64,000 nucleotides of DNA from Nephrocerus scutellatus (lineage: Eukaryota > Arthropoda > Insecta > Diptera > Pipunculidae). This document shows positions 23,095 through 34,850 of this stretch, piece by piece. A model generated the notes under the pieces. That model made no database searches. It saw only the letters and a list, made by a program, of their open reading frames with translations, and was not told the DNA's origin. The stretch lies in assembly GCA_947095585.1 (NCBI GenBank), contig OX352765.1, forward strand, positions 65,411,425 to 65,475,424, given 5' to 3'. A program made the translations under genes and the position numbers. Position 1 is the stretch's first letter. Each line of letters begins with the position of its first letter.

Positions 23095-23215
23095 TGTATT
23101 GTCTATTGTAAATTGATGTGCACGGCTCGGTGTTTTAACATGGACTGACTTTATTCATATTATATGATATGTGAATTAGTACAGTTGTATTACTAGATTA
23201 GTACTGGATATAACA
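23095..23215 (-). repeat. 5' LTR of the Mag-like element
   Basis: 121 bp, partner of 18854-18974, with five visible mismatches (about 4%). The divergence dates the insertion as moderately old. Confidence 0.9.
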
Positions 23216-23224
23216 GTCAGGTAT

Positions 23225-23489
23225 TTTTGTTGGCTCATTTACAAGCTGAGTAAGATGATTAAATGTTATAGTGCAACCCCCTCTTGCCAGTATAATATAG
23301 GAATACTTTGTATCTTACATACAAAGCATTCCTATCTTATAACAGCTTCGCGCTCATGTCACCATCGATCGATTTCGTCATCGATCGATTTCATCATTCG
23401 CCTATGGTCGTAATTCGTAAAATTAAAAATTCTTTAATAATCATAAAATATTCTTTCGCCCATAAGAATTGGGCAATACTCCATGCAAC
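23225..23489. other. Unassigned spacer
   Basis: Two copies of the palindromic word ATCGATCGATTTC lie at 23365-23393. No gene or known repeat was recognised. Confidence 0.4.
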
Positions 23490-23498
23490 AATGTAAGT

Positions 23499-25452
23499 TA
23501 TTATTATTATATTAGGTGGGGCTAAAGAGCTTTGAGCACTGCGACCTTTAGGTCTATTGTGCGTCCCTGATGTTTTACCACATTATGTGATTTCTCAGTT
23601 CCTTCGTGAATGCTACCACATCTGACAATGCGATTGGTCTGGAATTCGGCCAGGGAACTGTATAAGCCTTGAAATGTTTTATTCTTTTCTGGGTGAGAGC
23701 TACGCATACGAAGAGTATATGTGTGACGTTTCCTTTTCCTCGTTGCAGAATCGGCAGCGGTCCGATTGGGATTTGCCCATTGTCAAAAGATGGTCATGGA
23801 ATGGGCCATGTCCTGTCAAATACCAGACTAGTGTTCTTAGTGTATGACGGTCCAGTTTGATGGCCCTCTCCATACAGCTAATGTTATATTTTAGAAGCTT
23901 CTTGGCTTGTCTCATCCCAGATGAAGAATTCCATTCCGCTTCGATAGTAGCGTTTTTCCACTCTTTAATTTTCCTGTTGATATGGCATTTGGAATAGGCA
24001 ATGCTGGGTTCTGGACCAGAGCAGTGCAGAGGTCTGCTGCCTCGTTTCCTGATATGCCTGAGTGTCCGGGAGACCACATTAGTGTGATTTTGTTGTTTTT
24101 GGCCAGTTCTTCTAAGTGGCAGAAACAGCACCACGTTGTTTTAGAGTAGAAGACTGGACCTTTTAGTGTTAGCAGTGCTGCCTGACTGTCTGAGATCACA
24201 TAAATCTCGGTTCTTCTGTACCTTATTTTAGTACATTCCAGGACGCAGGCTTCTATTGCTATAGTTTCTGCCTGGAATACTGTTGGAGATCTACCTAAGG
24301 GTATTCGTAGTGTGATTCTGGGTCCGAATACTTCTGCTCCGGTTCCTGTGTTTGTTTTTGATCCGTCTGTGTACCAGATGGACGCATGGTTTGGAATGGT
24401 ACTTATGATATTTTCAACTTGACTCCGATCGGGTATTTTAATCGGAAAATTATTTTTGAAATTAGTTGTTTTTATCATTAGGTCTGATGGTTGGACAGCT
24501 ACGTATTCCAAGTCTATTTTGGTTATGATGCTAGAGTGTCCTGGTTTGTTTGTTTTTTTTGTTCAAGAATTTTTAGTTTTGTGGCTCTTGACACAGCCTC
24601 GCTTTTGATGTGTATGTGCAGGGGAGGAAGTCCTAGAAGTTTTTCCAGAGCTGCCGTTTGGCTTTGAGCGTGTCGTTGATTGCTCTGTTTTTGGCCACCA
24701 AACCAGGGCCGCTTATGTGATAATGGGTCTGATTATGCTTTGGTATAGCCAGAGGGTAATTTGCGGGTTTATTCCCCACGTTTTGCTAAACATACGTTGA
24801 CAGGTAAAGTAAGCTTTATTACCTTTGTTTGTAATATATGATATGTGGGGGTTCCATGTTAGTTTTTTGTCAAACACGACCCCTAAATATTTGGCTTCTG
24901 GAATTGTATTGCTGGTAGCGTTACAAATTGTCTTTTGGTGAATAGGGTGCAAAATATCTTGTCAGAATTGACGCTTAGGCCAACCTCTTTGCACCATTCT
25001 TGGACTTGTTTGAGAGCTAATTGCATACGATCTGTTATCGTGCTCTCGAATTTGCAACGAACTACTAGGACTAGGTCATCGGCATAGCTAATATTAGTTA
25101 GGCCGTTGTTTTCTAGCCTGGCGAGCAGCTGATCCATCACTAATAGCCACAGAAGAGGCGATAGGACGCCACCCTGTGGACAGCCTCTGGTTGCCGCTAT
25201 TGTGATGCTTTCCTCGCCGAGTGAGGCTCATGACCCATCCTATGGTAGAGGAGTCGATGCCCCTTGATCTAGATTGTGTTTGAATTACTTCGATGCTAGT
25301 GTTGTCAAAAGCGCCTTGTATGTCGATGAAGGCGCATAATAACATTTCTTTGCTTCGAATTGTGTCTTCGATTTTGGTTGTCAGCTCATGTAGTGCTGTT
25401 TCCGTCGATTTACCAGTCTGGTATGCGTGTAGACTAGTATTCAAGGGAATGT
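23499..25452 (-). mobile_element. LOA/I-type LINE copy A, 5'-truncated
   Basis: A minus-strand copy with RT motifs (SLHAYQTGKSTETALHELTT, AFIDIQGAFDN, ISYADDLVLVV) and RNase H (WYTDGSKTNTGTGAEVFGP, VISDSQAALLTLKG, MWSPGHSGISGNEAADLC). It is broken by several indels. It ends in a TAA-type repeat tail at 23499. A 9-bp target duplication (AATGTAAGT at 23490-23498 and 25453-25461) flanks it. It closely resembles copy B (27841-30774). Confidence 0.9.
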
Positions 25453-25461
25453 AATGTAAGT

Positions 25462-25860
25462 AGAGAAATAGACCTAGTGCGTTTCGACATAGCAGAGTTT
25501 CTTGTTGATCCAATAGCTTACATTATTGCGACAATACCAGATGCTCTTCTATTGTGAAATTATTATTTCGACCTAATTGCTTCACACATTAAAACTCAGC
25601 GTTGACGCAACGATATACATTATTGCGACAACGCAAGAACCAATAAAGACGATGACAAAACGCTGTCCAGAAAAACGCTGCCTAAGCAAATAACGTTATT
25701 ACCTACGCATTGAGGTCACCGCAGACGAAAGTAATTCCATGCCGCTTGCATCGATCAATGCTATTCTGATCGATTCTAGCTGCGTGGAAAATAGTATAAA
25801 AATACAGAGAAAATATTTACAAGTGTCTTCACAGAAATTTATTTTAAAAAGGTCTTTCAT
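25462..25860. other. Unassigned sequence around a LOA target site
   Basis: Three short A-C-G-rich words recur (TACATTATTGCGACAA near 25520 and 25617). No gene was recognised. Confidence 0.4.
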
Positions 25861-26134
25861 TTAATTAAACCAAAAACTATTAAACTCAGCGAATATCTCA
25901 ACACTCCTTCCTTCGGGTGTTGTCTGGCCAGAGTGGCGAAGCCATCCAGATCTGTGTACATTGAAATCGCCCGCAATAACGATTGAAGTTTTACGATGTT
26001 TCGTGACAATTCTTAAATTTGAATCAGACCGTGAATCAAATTCGTTATGAGTCGAAACATTGTCTAAGTTGGGGCTTCTGTATAAAAATCAGTAGTGTAT
26101 GCTACGCGCTCTTGTACCTTTACTTTGAGCCATA
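25861..26134 (-). pseudogene. CR1-type LINE endonuclease fragment
   Basis: The minus-strand frame gives IWLKVKVQERV, then YRSPN-like and IVIAGDFNVHRSGWLRHSGQ, then TPEGRSVEIFAEFN. The GDFNVH block marks the endonuclease core. It lies just inside the 20-nt T run at 26135-26154. Confidence 0.6.
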
Positions 26135-26455
26135 TTTTTTTTTTTTTTTTTTTTATATAAAGACTTATTGCCAAGGGATGACTCCCTGAATGACTTACGT
26201 CACGGCAATAAGTTGGGCTAAGCCCTTTATTAAATTCAAAATAAAATAAAAATCGAAAGAATGTGATTAACAATATATCACATTCTTCACGTTTGTAGCC
26301 GGTTTCAATTTATTTTCTCAGAATTCTCCCTGATTCATTGGAAAAGCAATACGAAAAACGAACACGAATTTAGAACGACGCGAGTCCAAATACTTTTATC
26401 AATGAATCATGGTCAGGGAAAACTACAAAAAACCTTGACCAAGAAAATATTACAA
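26135..26455 (-). mobile_element. Poly(A)-tailed retroposed repeat, copy 1
   Basis: About 300 bp plus a 20-nt A tail (T run 26135-26154). It matches 57540-57855 in opposite orientation. It contains two inverted-repeat pairs: TTGGTCAAGG/CCTTGACCA near its start and CTTATTGCC/GGCAATAAG just before the tail. No reading frame. It is either a SINE or the 3' end of a LINE. Confidence 0.7.
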
Positions 26456-26487
26456 ATTATAAAAATAATTTAAAAAATACTGATAAA

Positions 26488-26490
<3 letters not shown>

Positions 26491-26537
<47 letters not shown>

Positions 26538-26980
26538 TATTAAGAAACAACTTATGAATACTTTAACCATCATCCTTCAAGAACTTGTTAACGGCTAATT
26601 TGAACGCCTGCAGATTATAAGATTCTGGAAACACGTGTTCGACCAATTGATTCCACATCGAAGATACTCTAGGAAAAAAGGAGGATTTAAAGTGTTGGGT
26701 TCTACATGAAAAAAGTTTTAAGGCAAATCTATGTTGATTGCACCTTAAACGAGTGTTTACGTTAATTAATTCCGAATTAGAACATTGGCTGAATTGAGGC
26801 AAAAGTTGAAACGCAGCATCACTATGGACATAAATTGCGAGTCCGCGTCGAGGGAAAAATAATGGCACCAGGTTATAACCAGGCAGATTTAATTCCGAGG
26901 TATCGGAATTATCAAATAATGAAGTTTTGTTCAATGCCAGAATTGCTGGCGTGTGAACATGAACATGAACATGCATGATT
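26491..26980 (-). pseudogene. CR1-type LINE endonuclease start joined to a poly(A)-tailed 3' end
   Basis: A 137-codon minus-strand frame (26976-26563) begins like an endonuclease (HTPAILALNKTSLFDN, LNLPGYNLVPLF). It switches near residue 80 to the C-terminal tail of the same LINE type (FFPRVSSMWNQLVEHVFPES, YNLQAFKLAVNKFLKD). A 44-nt A run follows (T run 26491-26534). A 38-bp piece of the endonuclease part recurs at 27038-27076. The fused frame is best explained by a 5'-truncated copy landing in an endonuclease copy. Confidence 0.6.
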
Positions 26981-27227
26981 TGTACCCTTATAATGCCTTG
27001 GGACAGCGTAGGAAAAATAATGAAATATTATAATGAAAGTTATAACCAGGCAGATTTAATTCCGAGGTATCGGACTGCACCACCGACATTGCCCACAATC
27101 AACACATAAGTATTTAAAACTATGGCCTCAATAATTTCTTTAGAAGTACTAATAGTGGTGTGGATGCCACTTCTGATACGATCACTAACATAATCCTCGA
27201 GGGTATGAGACAAAGTAGACAAAGTGT

Positions 27228-27834
27228 ATCAAACCGAAGGAAAATGCTTGGTATGATTTAAACTGCAAAAAGGCTACTAGGAACCGTGAGGTTTGCTTTC
27301 GGTTTCGGTTATATAAAAAAAACCCCACTGTGGAAAACCGAACCAAATTTAGACGAGTCAGAAATGATTGCAATGCTTACCTTAAACGCGCCAAATTCGA
27401 CTATGAACAAAAACTGAGACAAAAAATTCTTCAATGTCCCAAACGAAGTAAAAATTTTTGGTCATTCGTGAAACGAATTAAAAATACTGCCTCGTCTTCA
27501 ATTCCTACGCTCATTCATAATGATATTCCAACTGTCAGCTCTATAGACAAGGCCAATCTGCTTGCTTCACATTTCGCAGCTAGCTCTACGCTGCCTGATA
27601 GCGCGTTGTCTCCGCCTGTACTTGCAAGAGTTGAATCTTCTACAGGGACAGATTTACTCTCGTACCCGTCAAGTGGCTAGAGTATTAAATGATCCCAACA
27701 TTCATAAATCTGCTGGGCCTGATGGCGTTCCCGATATAGTTTTGAAGAGGTGTTCTTCAACGTTGGCCTTACCACTGCGCAGACTTTTCCATTTCTCTTA
27801 TTCTTCTGGAGTCATCCCAAGGAATTGGAAAACA
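27228..27834 (+). pseudogene. CR1-type LINE segment 1 (linker and RT start)
   Basis: The plus-strand frame reads AWYDLNCKKATRNREVCFRF, then RRVRNDCNAYLKRAKFDYEQ and KNFWSFVKRIKNT, and after one shift IHKSAGPDGVPDIVLKRC and FSYSSGVIPRNWKTAF. It is cut at 27840 by the LOA insertion and resumes at 30781 in the same sense (QPVPKKG). The element continues past ERV1 at 40121. Confidence 0.85.
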
Positions 27835-27840
27835 GCCTTT

Positions 27841-30774
27841 TTTATTATTATTATTATATTAGGTGAGGCCGAACAGCCCTGAGCACTGCGACCTTTAGGT
27901 CTATTGTGCGTCCCTGACGTTTTACCACATTATGTGGTTGTTCAGTTCCTTCGTGAATGCCACCACGTCTGACAATGCGATTGGTCTGGCATTCGGCCAT
28001 GGAACCGTATAGGCCTTGAGATGTTTCATTCTTTTCTGGGTGAGGGCTACGCATACGAAGAGTATATGCTCTGACGTTTCCTTTGCCTCGTTACAGAATC
28101 GGCAGCGGTCCGATTGGGATTTGCCTATTTTCAAAAGGTGGTCTCGGAATGGGCCATGTCCTGTCATATACCAGATTAGTGTTCTTAGTGTATGGCGGTC
28201 CAGTTTGATGGCCCTGTCCATATGACTAATGTTGTAGTTTAGAAGCTTCTTGACTTGTCTCATCCCAGGCGAAGAATTCCATTCTGCTTCGATAGTAGCG
28301 TTTTCCCACTCTTTAATTTTTCTGTTGATATGGCATTTGGAATAGGCAATGCTGGGTTCTGAGCCAATGAAAATTCCTTCTGCGCCTTCTCTTGCGCATA
28401 GGTCTGCTGCCTCGTTTCCTGATATGCCTGAGTGTCCGGGAGACCACATAAGTGTGATTTTGTTGTTTTTGGCCAGTTCTTCTAAGTGGCGGAAACAGCT
28501 CCACGTTGTTTTAGAGTAAAAGACTGGACCTTTTAATGCTAGCAATGCTGCTTGACTGTCTGAGATCACATAGATCTCGGTTCTTCTGTACTTTCTTTTA
28601 GTACATTCCAGTACGCAGGCTTCTATTGCTATAGTTTCTGCCTGGAATACTGTTGGAGATCTTCCTAGGGGTATTTGTAGGGTTATTCTGGGTCCGAATA
28701 CTCCTGCTCCGGTTCCTGTGTTTGTTTTTGATCCGTCTGTGTACCAGATGGATGCATGGTTTGGAATGGTACTTATGATATTTTCAACTTGATTCCGATC
28801 GGGTATTTTAATTGAAAAATTCCTGTTGAAATTAGTAGTTTTTATCATTAGGTCTGATGGTTGGACAGTTACATATTCTAAGTCTATTTTGGTTATGATG
28901 CTGGTGTGTCCTAGTTTGTTTGTCTTTATTTGTTTAAGTATTTCTAGTTTTGTGGCTCTTGATACAGCCTCGCTTTTGATGTGTATGTGCAGGGGAGGAA
29001 GTCCTAGGAGTTTTTCCAGAGCAGCCGTTGGGCAGCTCTTAACTGCACCCGTTGCACTTAGACATATTAGTCTTTGAATTTTGTTCAGTTTTGAGCGTGT
29101 CGTTGATTGCTCTGTTTTTGGCCACCAAACCAGGGCCGCGTATGTGATCCTGGGTCTGATTATGCTTTGGTATAGCCAGAGGGTAATTTGCGGGTTTATT
29201 CCCCACGTTTTGCCAAACATACGCTGACAGGCAAAGTAAGCTTTATTAGCTTTGTTTGTGATATATGATATGTGGGGGTTCCATGTTAGTTTTTTGTCAA
29301 ACAGTAACCCTAAATATTTAGCTTCTGGCATTAATTGAATGGTTTTGCCTTGGAATTGTATTGCTGGTAGCGTTACTTTTTGTCTTTTGGTGAATAGGGT
29401 GCAAACTATCTTGTCAGGATTGACGCTTAGTCCAACCTCTTTACACCAGTCTTTGACTTATTTGAGAGCAACCTGCATGCGATCTGTTATCGTGCTCTCG
29501 AATTTGCCGCGAACTACTAGGACTAGGTCATCTGCATAGCTAATATTAGTTAGGCCGTTGTTTTCTAGCCTAGCGAGCAGCTGATCCATCACTAATAGCC
29601 ACAGAAGGGGCGATAGGACACCACCTTGTGGGCAGCCTCTGGTTGCCGCTATTGTGATGCTTTCCTCGCCGAATGAGGCTTGAATCTTCCTGCTTCTTAG
29701 CATGCTCATGACCCATCCTATGGTAGAGGAGTCGATGCCCCTTGATCTGGATTGTGTTTGAATTACTTCGAAGCTTGTGTTGTCAAAAGCGCCTTGTATG
29801 TCGATGAAGGCGCATAATACCATTTCTTTGCTTCGAAGTGTGTCTTCGATTTCAGTTGTCAGCTCATGTAGTGCTGTTTCCGTCGATTTACCAGTCTGGT
29901 ATGCGTGTTGGCTGGTATTCAAGGGAGTTCGTTGGAGAGCATTCGACCTTACGTAATGGCCTATTATTTTCTCCATAGACTTTAGGATGAAGGATGTAAG
30001 ACTGATAGGTCTATACGACCTAGTATCCTCGGGGGATTTCTTTCCTCCTTTTGGTAAGAATAGAACCCGCACATCTCTCCAGCACCTTGGAACGTATTCT
30101 AGGCTGTGACTGGCTCTGTAGAGTTTTACGAGTACTGGTTCTATTAATTTAATGCCTTTCTGCAGGAGGATTGGATACAGCCCGTCTCCACCTGGAGACT
30201 TGTATGGACCGAAAGAGTTTATCGCCCAGCGGATGCTTTCTGGTGGGAAGATGCTGGCTGAGCATCTGTAGGCTTCAGTTGAGATAAGGTGTGGGTGCAT
30301 GTTTATATCCTCGTATACTTCTTGATTATCCAGTATGATGCACTTGGGAAAGTGACTCTTAACCAGACACTCAAGAGTTTCTTGTCTAGAGGATGTCAGT
30401 TCCCCGTTTGGTTTTTTCACCGAACCAAGTGGATTATTGTGGTCAAGTGAGAGGGCTTTGTGTAGTCGACAAGCTGTTGGCAGTGTGTCGATGCTTTCGC
30501 AAAACTCTCTCCAGCTTTTTCTTTTGCTGTCCCTTAAAGCCACGTTGTATCTGGTTAGGGCAATTTTATAGGCCGTCCAGGTGTGTGTACGCTTGGCTTT
30601 GTTAAAGAGTTTACGAACTTCTCTTCGTTTAGCCTCGAGGTCATGATTCCACCATGGAACGTCCCTGGTGCACCTGATGCGAATTATAGGTGAACTTGCG
30701 TGGTAGGCGTTTATGATTGCCTCGGTAAGGTCGTTTGCTGAGTTGTCAAGTTCAGCAATTGAGTTAATTGGGGT
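27841..30774 (-). mobile_element. LOA/I-type LINE copy B, RT-RNase H nearly intact
   Basis: 2.9 kb on the minus strand, inserted antisense in the CR1-type LINE, with the 6-bp duplication GCCTTT (27835-27840, 30775-30780). The frame is open from the truncated 5' end (endonuclease end CTRDVPWWNHDLEAKRREV) through RT (SYRPISLTSFILKSMEKII, AFIDIQGAFDN, GCPQGGVLSPLLW, YADDLVLVV). It then meets one in-frame TAA at 29458-29460. Past it the same frame runs through RNase H (WYTDGSKTNTGTG, SDSQAALLALKG, SPGHSGISGNEAADLC) and a C-terminal Cys/His motif (CRFCNEAKETSEHILFVC) to 27922. It ends in a TAA-type tail. Confidence 0.92.
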
Positions 30775-30780
30775 GCCTTT

Positions 30781-31005
30781 ATCCAGCCTGTTCCTAAAAA
30801 AGGTGTAACGTCATCTCTTTCCTCGTACCGACCCATTGCGCTAACATCTATACTCTCCAAGGTCATGGAAACCCTGATTAATCGTAAGCTTATGCAATAC
30901 CTTGAATCTCGTGAAATCTTTAGTGACCAGCAGTATGGTTTTCGTAGGCAGCGTTCTACAGGTGACCTGATGGCTTATCTAACTAAAAAGTGGAACCAGT
31001 CTATT
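30781..31005 (+). pseudogene. CR1-type LINE segment 2 (RT fingers)
   Basis: This continues segment 1: QPVPKKGVTSSLSSYRPIAL, LTSILSKVMETLINRKLM, QQYGFRRQRSTGDLMAYL, TKKWNQSI. ERV1 inserted directly after it, with its 6-bp target duplication TCTATT at 31000-31005 and 40121-40126. Confidence 0.9.
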
Positions 31006-31736
31006 AATTATGTTTTCAATGTAACTTAGTAAATTTTAAAAAAGATCTTTCTTTATTAAAATAATATTACAAGTCACAAGAAAATTATTTAAGACAATAT
31101 CTTTATTGAATGATTCTATATCCTGTATCACTGTGTATAAATTTGTAGAATGGAAGTGTTAATAATACAATCCGTTAACTTAATGAATACCAGATACTTA
31201 ATGAATGTTGGATGGAAACTTAATGAATCCCGGATACTTAATGAATTATGAATACTGAATGCTTCTGCTTTTATACTTATTTCTATATACTTATTTTGTT
31301 ATGTGATCCAACTTGTGTTGTGAAATAGTTTTGGACTTTGAACTTGTTTTCGTCTTTGAGGACGTAAACATGTTATTGTCTTAGATCTGATTTGAGATAA
31401 GGTTGTTTTCATGTTCTAGCATGTTTTGAATAGATATCTAAATTCGTCGTAATTGACCATCTGGCGTTTTGATCATTGATTGGCCTTGAATTGAAGATGG
31501 TAAACATGTTGACAAAATTCGTATTGTGAGATAAGATTGGCCTTGAATGTTAAAGTAGTAAACAAGATGATTTCATCATGTTGTGAAATTGGTAAACAAG
31601 ATATGAAGTTGGATCGCATTTACATTATTCTTATTCTATGTGATTATGTGATTACATACTGTGAATATCTTATATTGTTATTCAGTATTTCTATATTATA
31701 ACGGGTGCCTGTAGTGGGATATTCTCTATGTTAACA
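31006..31736 (-). repeat. ERV1 3' LTR
   Basis: 731 bp, TGTTAACATAG...CATAATT on the minus strand. It contains four ACTTAATGAAT-type short repeats near 31190-31250. The end of the env frame runs into it. It has the same length as the 5' LTR after removing the Harbinger insertion. Confidence 0.95.
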
Positions 31737-33202
31737 CCCCCACCGCTAGCCTGAGGCTCCGACGAAGTAGTAGCTTTACATATTGATATTTTCTTATATT
31801 TTAAAAGTTTATAAATTGATAATATGATTATTAGTATGAAAATTATGGATATATAAGATGTATGAAAATAGGTTTGTTCTTTAGTTTTTATAGTAATTTC
31901 TTCAATATGTTTTCTATTGTTTTCTATTTTTTCGATATGAAAATCTTCTAATTTGATTATTTCGATACTTTTATTTTCTATTACTTCTGATATAAAGTAT
32001 GGAAGAATGATATCATCTTTTATTTTAAAATATGAATTTATATATGTTTTATTTTCGATTTCTATATTACAGTTTTCGAATTTAATTATTTTGCTTCCAT
32101 ATATATCTATTTTTAATTGATTACAGTTATGTTTGATATTTGTTTTAGAAATATTTTTCGTTACTACAACTCCTGGGATTATTTCTTTAATTTCTTCCTC
32201 TGTAAAATTTTTTATTTTGCAATAGGCTTTTTCAAATTTAATAATATTTGTAGTACAGTTGTTTCTTATTTTATTTAAGTTTTTCTCTAACTTATCTTTT
32301 ACATTTTTATCTTATATATTATTATTTTGATCTATTATAAAGGTACTTTCGTTTAATGATATGGCTTTATTGTTTTTGTTTGGCATTGGTTCAATGATAA
32401 TAGTGGAATATGAGGAGTAAGAATATTCAGGTATTAAGAGGATTATTATAATAAGTTCATATTCGAATATTATGGCTATTTTTGTGTCTTTAAGTCCTTG
32501 GATATTTTTAGCTAGTTTTAGTTCCTTTTCTGTTAAAATATTTCTTGTAAGTATACCAAGTTTGCTTGTTAGAATAATTTGTTCTATGTAATTTATTTCT
32601 TTTTCCATCTTAGTAATGTCCTTTTTATTTAGTTTATTAAAGTCATTTAAAAATCGTGTAATATTCTTTTGTTGGTTTTGAATATGATGAGTTATATTTC
32701 CTATCTGTTGAGATATCTTAAAATTGAATGAAACTTGTTTATTATTTTCTGAAATTAATTCTTTGTTTTTTGATTTAAGAGCTTTTAGTTGAGATTTTAT
32801 TTCAATTTCGTCTTGAGAATCCATTGTGCCTGCTATATATTTAAGTCCTGTACCTAATATGTTTATTAATGCTCGTTTTACTTTTGGATGTGGTTTAAGA
32901 TTAGATATTTTTCGTTTTAATTGTCTGAAGTAATGTATTAGTGTATTAAACATTGGGTTAGTTATACCTATTTTGGTTTGTATAAGATTAATATTTTCAT
33001 TTAAATGATCTATAGTATTTTCTATTTCTGTTATGTTTATTATATGTAGAATTTTATTAAAATTTTGAATAATGTTTATATCTTCCTTTTTAATTGACAT
33101 GTATCCGTTATTATTGTTTAAATCGTGTATCTCAAGAAATTGTGCTTTAGTATTTGGATAACAGCATAGTATAGTTGATAAAATGATGATTTGAAAATTC
33201 AT
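31691..33202 (-). pseudogene. env: ERV1 envelope (baculovirus F-like), one nonsense codon
   Basis: The minus-strand frame starts at 33202 with a hydrophobic leader (MNFQIIILSTILCC), a likely signal peptide. A basic cleavage-type site (HPKVKR) near residue 110 precedes a fusion-peptide-like stretch (ALINILGTGLKYIAG), as in baculovirus F/errantivirus envelopes. A single TAA at 32312-32314 (codon 297) breaks it. Past that, the same frame continues to 31691, about 503 codons in all, with a membrane anchor near 31840 (ISIIFILIIILSIYKLL) and its last codons inside the LTR. It would make only a truncated, anchorless protein. Confidence 0.88.
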
Positions 33203-33311
33203 CTGTAAAAGATTTAATTTTAAATTCTTGTTTTATTGGAGTTACTCGTAGTTTATATTATGTTATGTTATTTTTTTAATTTTTCCTCTTCTGTTTTAAG
33301 ATTTTACTAGT

Positions 33312-34850
33312 TTATGAGTTACTTTTATGTGTTTTTCCTTTTGTTTTAATTGTTGGTGAATTGTAGTTTTGATATTTCTTTTTCCGTTTGATGTGTGATT
33401 TATAATATTTTAAATTATTTCGTTTATCGATTATATGATTTTCGTCTATTTTTTCTGCATCAAGTTTTCTGAATTTCGTGTGATTTTTTCCACCGCGTGT
33501 TTCTTTAATGAAAGTAGTTCCTGGTTGTATTTCTAAATCTTCTCTTTCTTTATTTAATTTATTTATGGAAGTTTGTTTTTTCTTGATTATTTTATCTTTA
33601 ATAGAATCATATTCGTTGTTATGTATTTTTCCATTTTTAAAATCGATTGGTTTTTTATCAGTAGTTGAATGTATGGTATTGTTATAATAATTTATAATTT
33701 TTAATATCTTTTCTTCAACAGTATTATTATTTGTGTTTGGATCATGCCTTAATAATCTAATGTGTTCATTGATTGTGTTATGTAGTCTTTCTACATCTGA
33801 ATTGGATGTGTGGTTATAATTTGAGGTATAATGAATTTCTATGTTTTCGTTTTGTAAAAATTCTTTAAGTGGAAGAGCTTTAAATCCTAGCTCGTTATCT
33901 ACAATTAATTTATTTATTGGTCCAATAGCAGCGATTAACGTTAGAATGCTTCTTTTAAATTCTGTCCATGTTCTTGCTGTGATTTTTATTGCTTGAGCGA
34001 ATTTGCTGAATTTATCTATGAACGTGACAAAGAGTTGTTTTTCAAGTGAATAGAAAACGTCTGCATGAATAATTTCGTTTGGTGCTGAAGGGGTTTCCGT
34101 TAGTTGATATTTATTTTTAATTGGATTTCGATCATATTTTTCTAAATTACATATTTCGCAATTGTTGATAAATTGGGTTATTCTAATATTGAACTTTGGA
34201 TGATAAAATTTTAAGAATAGTTCTTTGTATACTTCTATGATTCCTCTGTGGTTATTTCTGAGATGTTCATTTTTAATGATTTCAAATAATTCTTCTTCAT
34301 CTGTTATATCTTTTAGGAATTTGTTAGTTTTAATAATTTTTAATTGTCCTTGGTCTGCAAAATATTTTTGATAAACATCTTCTAATGTTTTTATAAATTC
34401 TTCGTTATCTGCATAAAGACAGTTTAAGTATTTTGGGTTAAAATGCGATTTTAAGAGTATTAATGATGTTTCTTTATACAGTGATTTGATATAAATAACT
34501 TTTCTATTTTTATTAAAAATTTTTGTTTGTTTAATTTTTAATGAACCGGAAGTAATTTTAAAGATTGCTATTTGTGTTTTAAATATATTTAAAGGGGATT
34601 TACTAAGTGGAAATATGTTTGATCTATTTTCTTCATTTCTTTCTGTAAGATTTATTTCTATTCGGGAGAGTGCATCTGCATTTTTATTTTTGGTTCCTTT
34701 TTTATATGTGATTTCATAATCAAATTCGGATAGTTTTAGTCTCCATCTTACTAGTTTTGAATTTGGTTCTTTGATTGAGAAAAGCCAAGTTAAAGGTTTA
34801 TTATCGGTTTCGATTGTAAATTTACGTCCAAAAAGATAAATATTTTGTTG
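33312..34850 (-). pseudogene. pol: ERV1 Pol C-terminal part: RNase H end and integrase, no methionine
   Basis: This minus-strand frame is open for about 510 codons and contains no ATG, so start-codon-based searches miss it. It opens just after a frameshifting deletion near 34850 ([15 protein letters not shown]). It then has the RNase H end (NADALSRIE), the integrase zinc site (H...H, then NCEICNLEKYDRNP) and the catalytic triad (IIHADVF; LIVDNELGF; NSDVERLH). It stops at 33312-33314, 110 bp before env. All three catalytic acids are present. It was made as part of Gag-Pol, which explains the lack of its own start. Confidence 0.88.

Larger units (their letters stand above)
18854..23215 (-). mobile_element. 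Mag-like Ty3/gypsy retrotransposon, complete but inactivated
   Basis: A 4.36-kb element on the minus strand with 121-bp LTRs at both ends that differ at about five positions. It is bounded by a 9-bp direct repeat (GTCAGGTAT at 18845-18853 and 23216-23224). The primer-binding region beside the 5' LTR reads TGGCGACGAGAATAAAAGG, and the polypurine tract beside the 3' LTR reads GCCCCGGGAAAAC. Gag, protease, RT, RNase H and integrase are in canonical order with several frameshifts. It resembles the K02A2.6/Mag lineage by domain wording; lineage is inferred. Confidence 0.88.

Noticed and set aside
25094..25513. An N-terminal extension (MDQQETLLCRNALGLF) of the LOA reading frame in copy A
   Set aside because: The extension lies outside the 9-bp target duplication and is flanking DNA read by chance.
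26563..26976. 137-codon fused frame as a new gene or a replicating LINE deletion derivative
   Set aside because: A 44-nt A tail and loss of homology order fit a 5'-truncated LINE insertion in an endonuclease copy better. A derivative would need other copies with the same joint.
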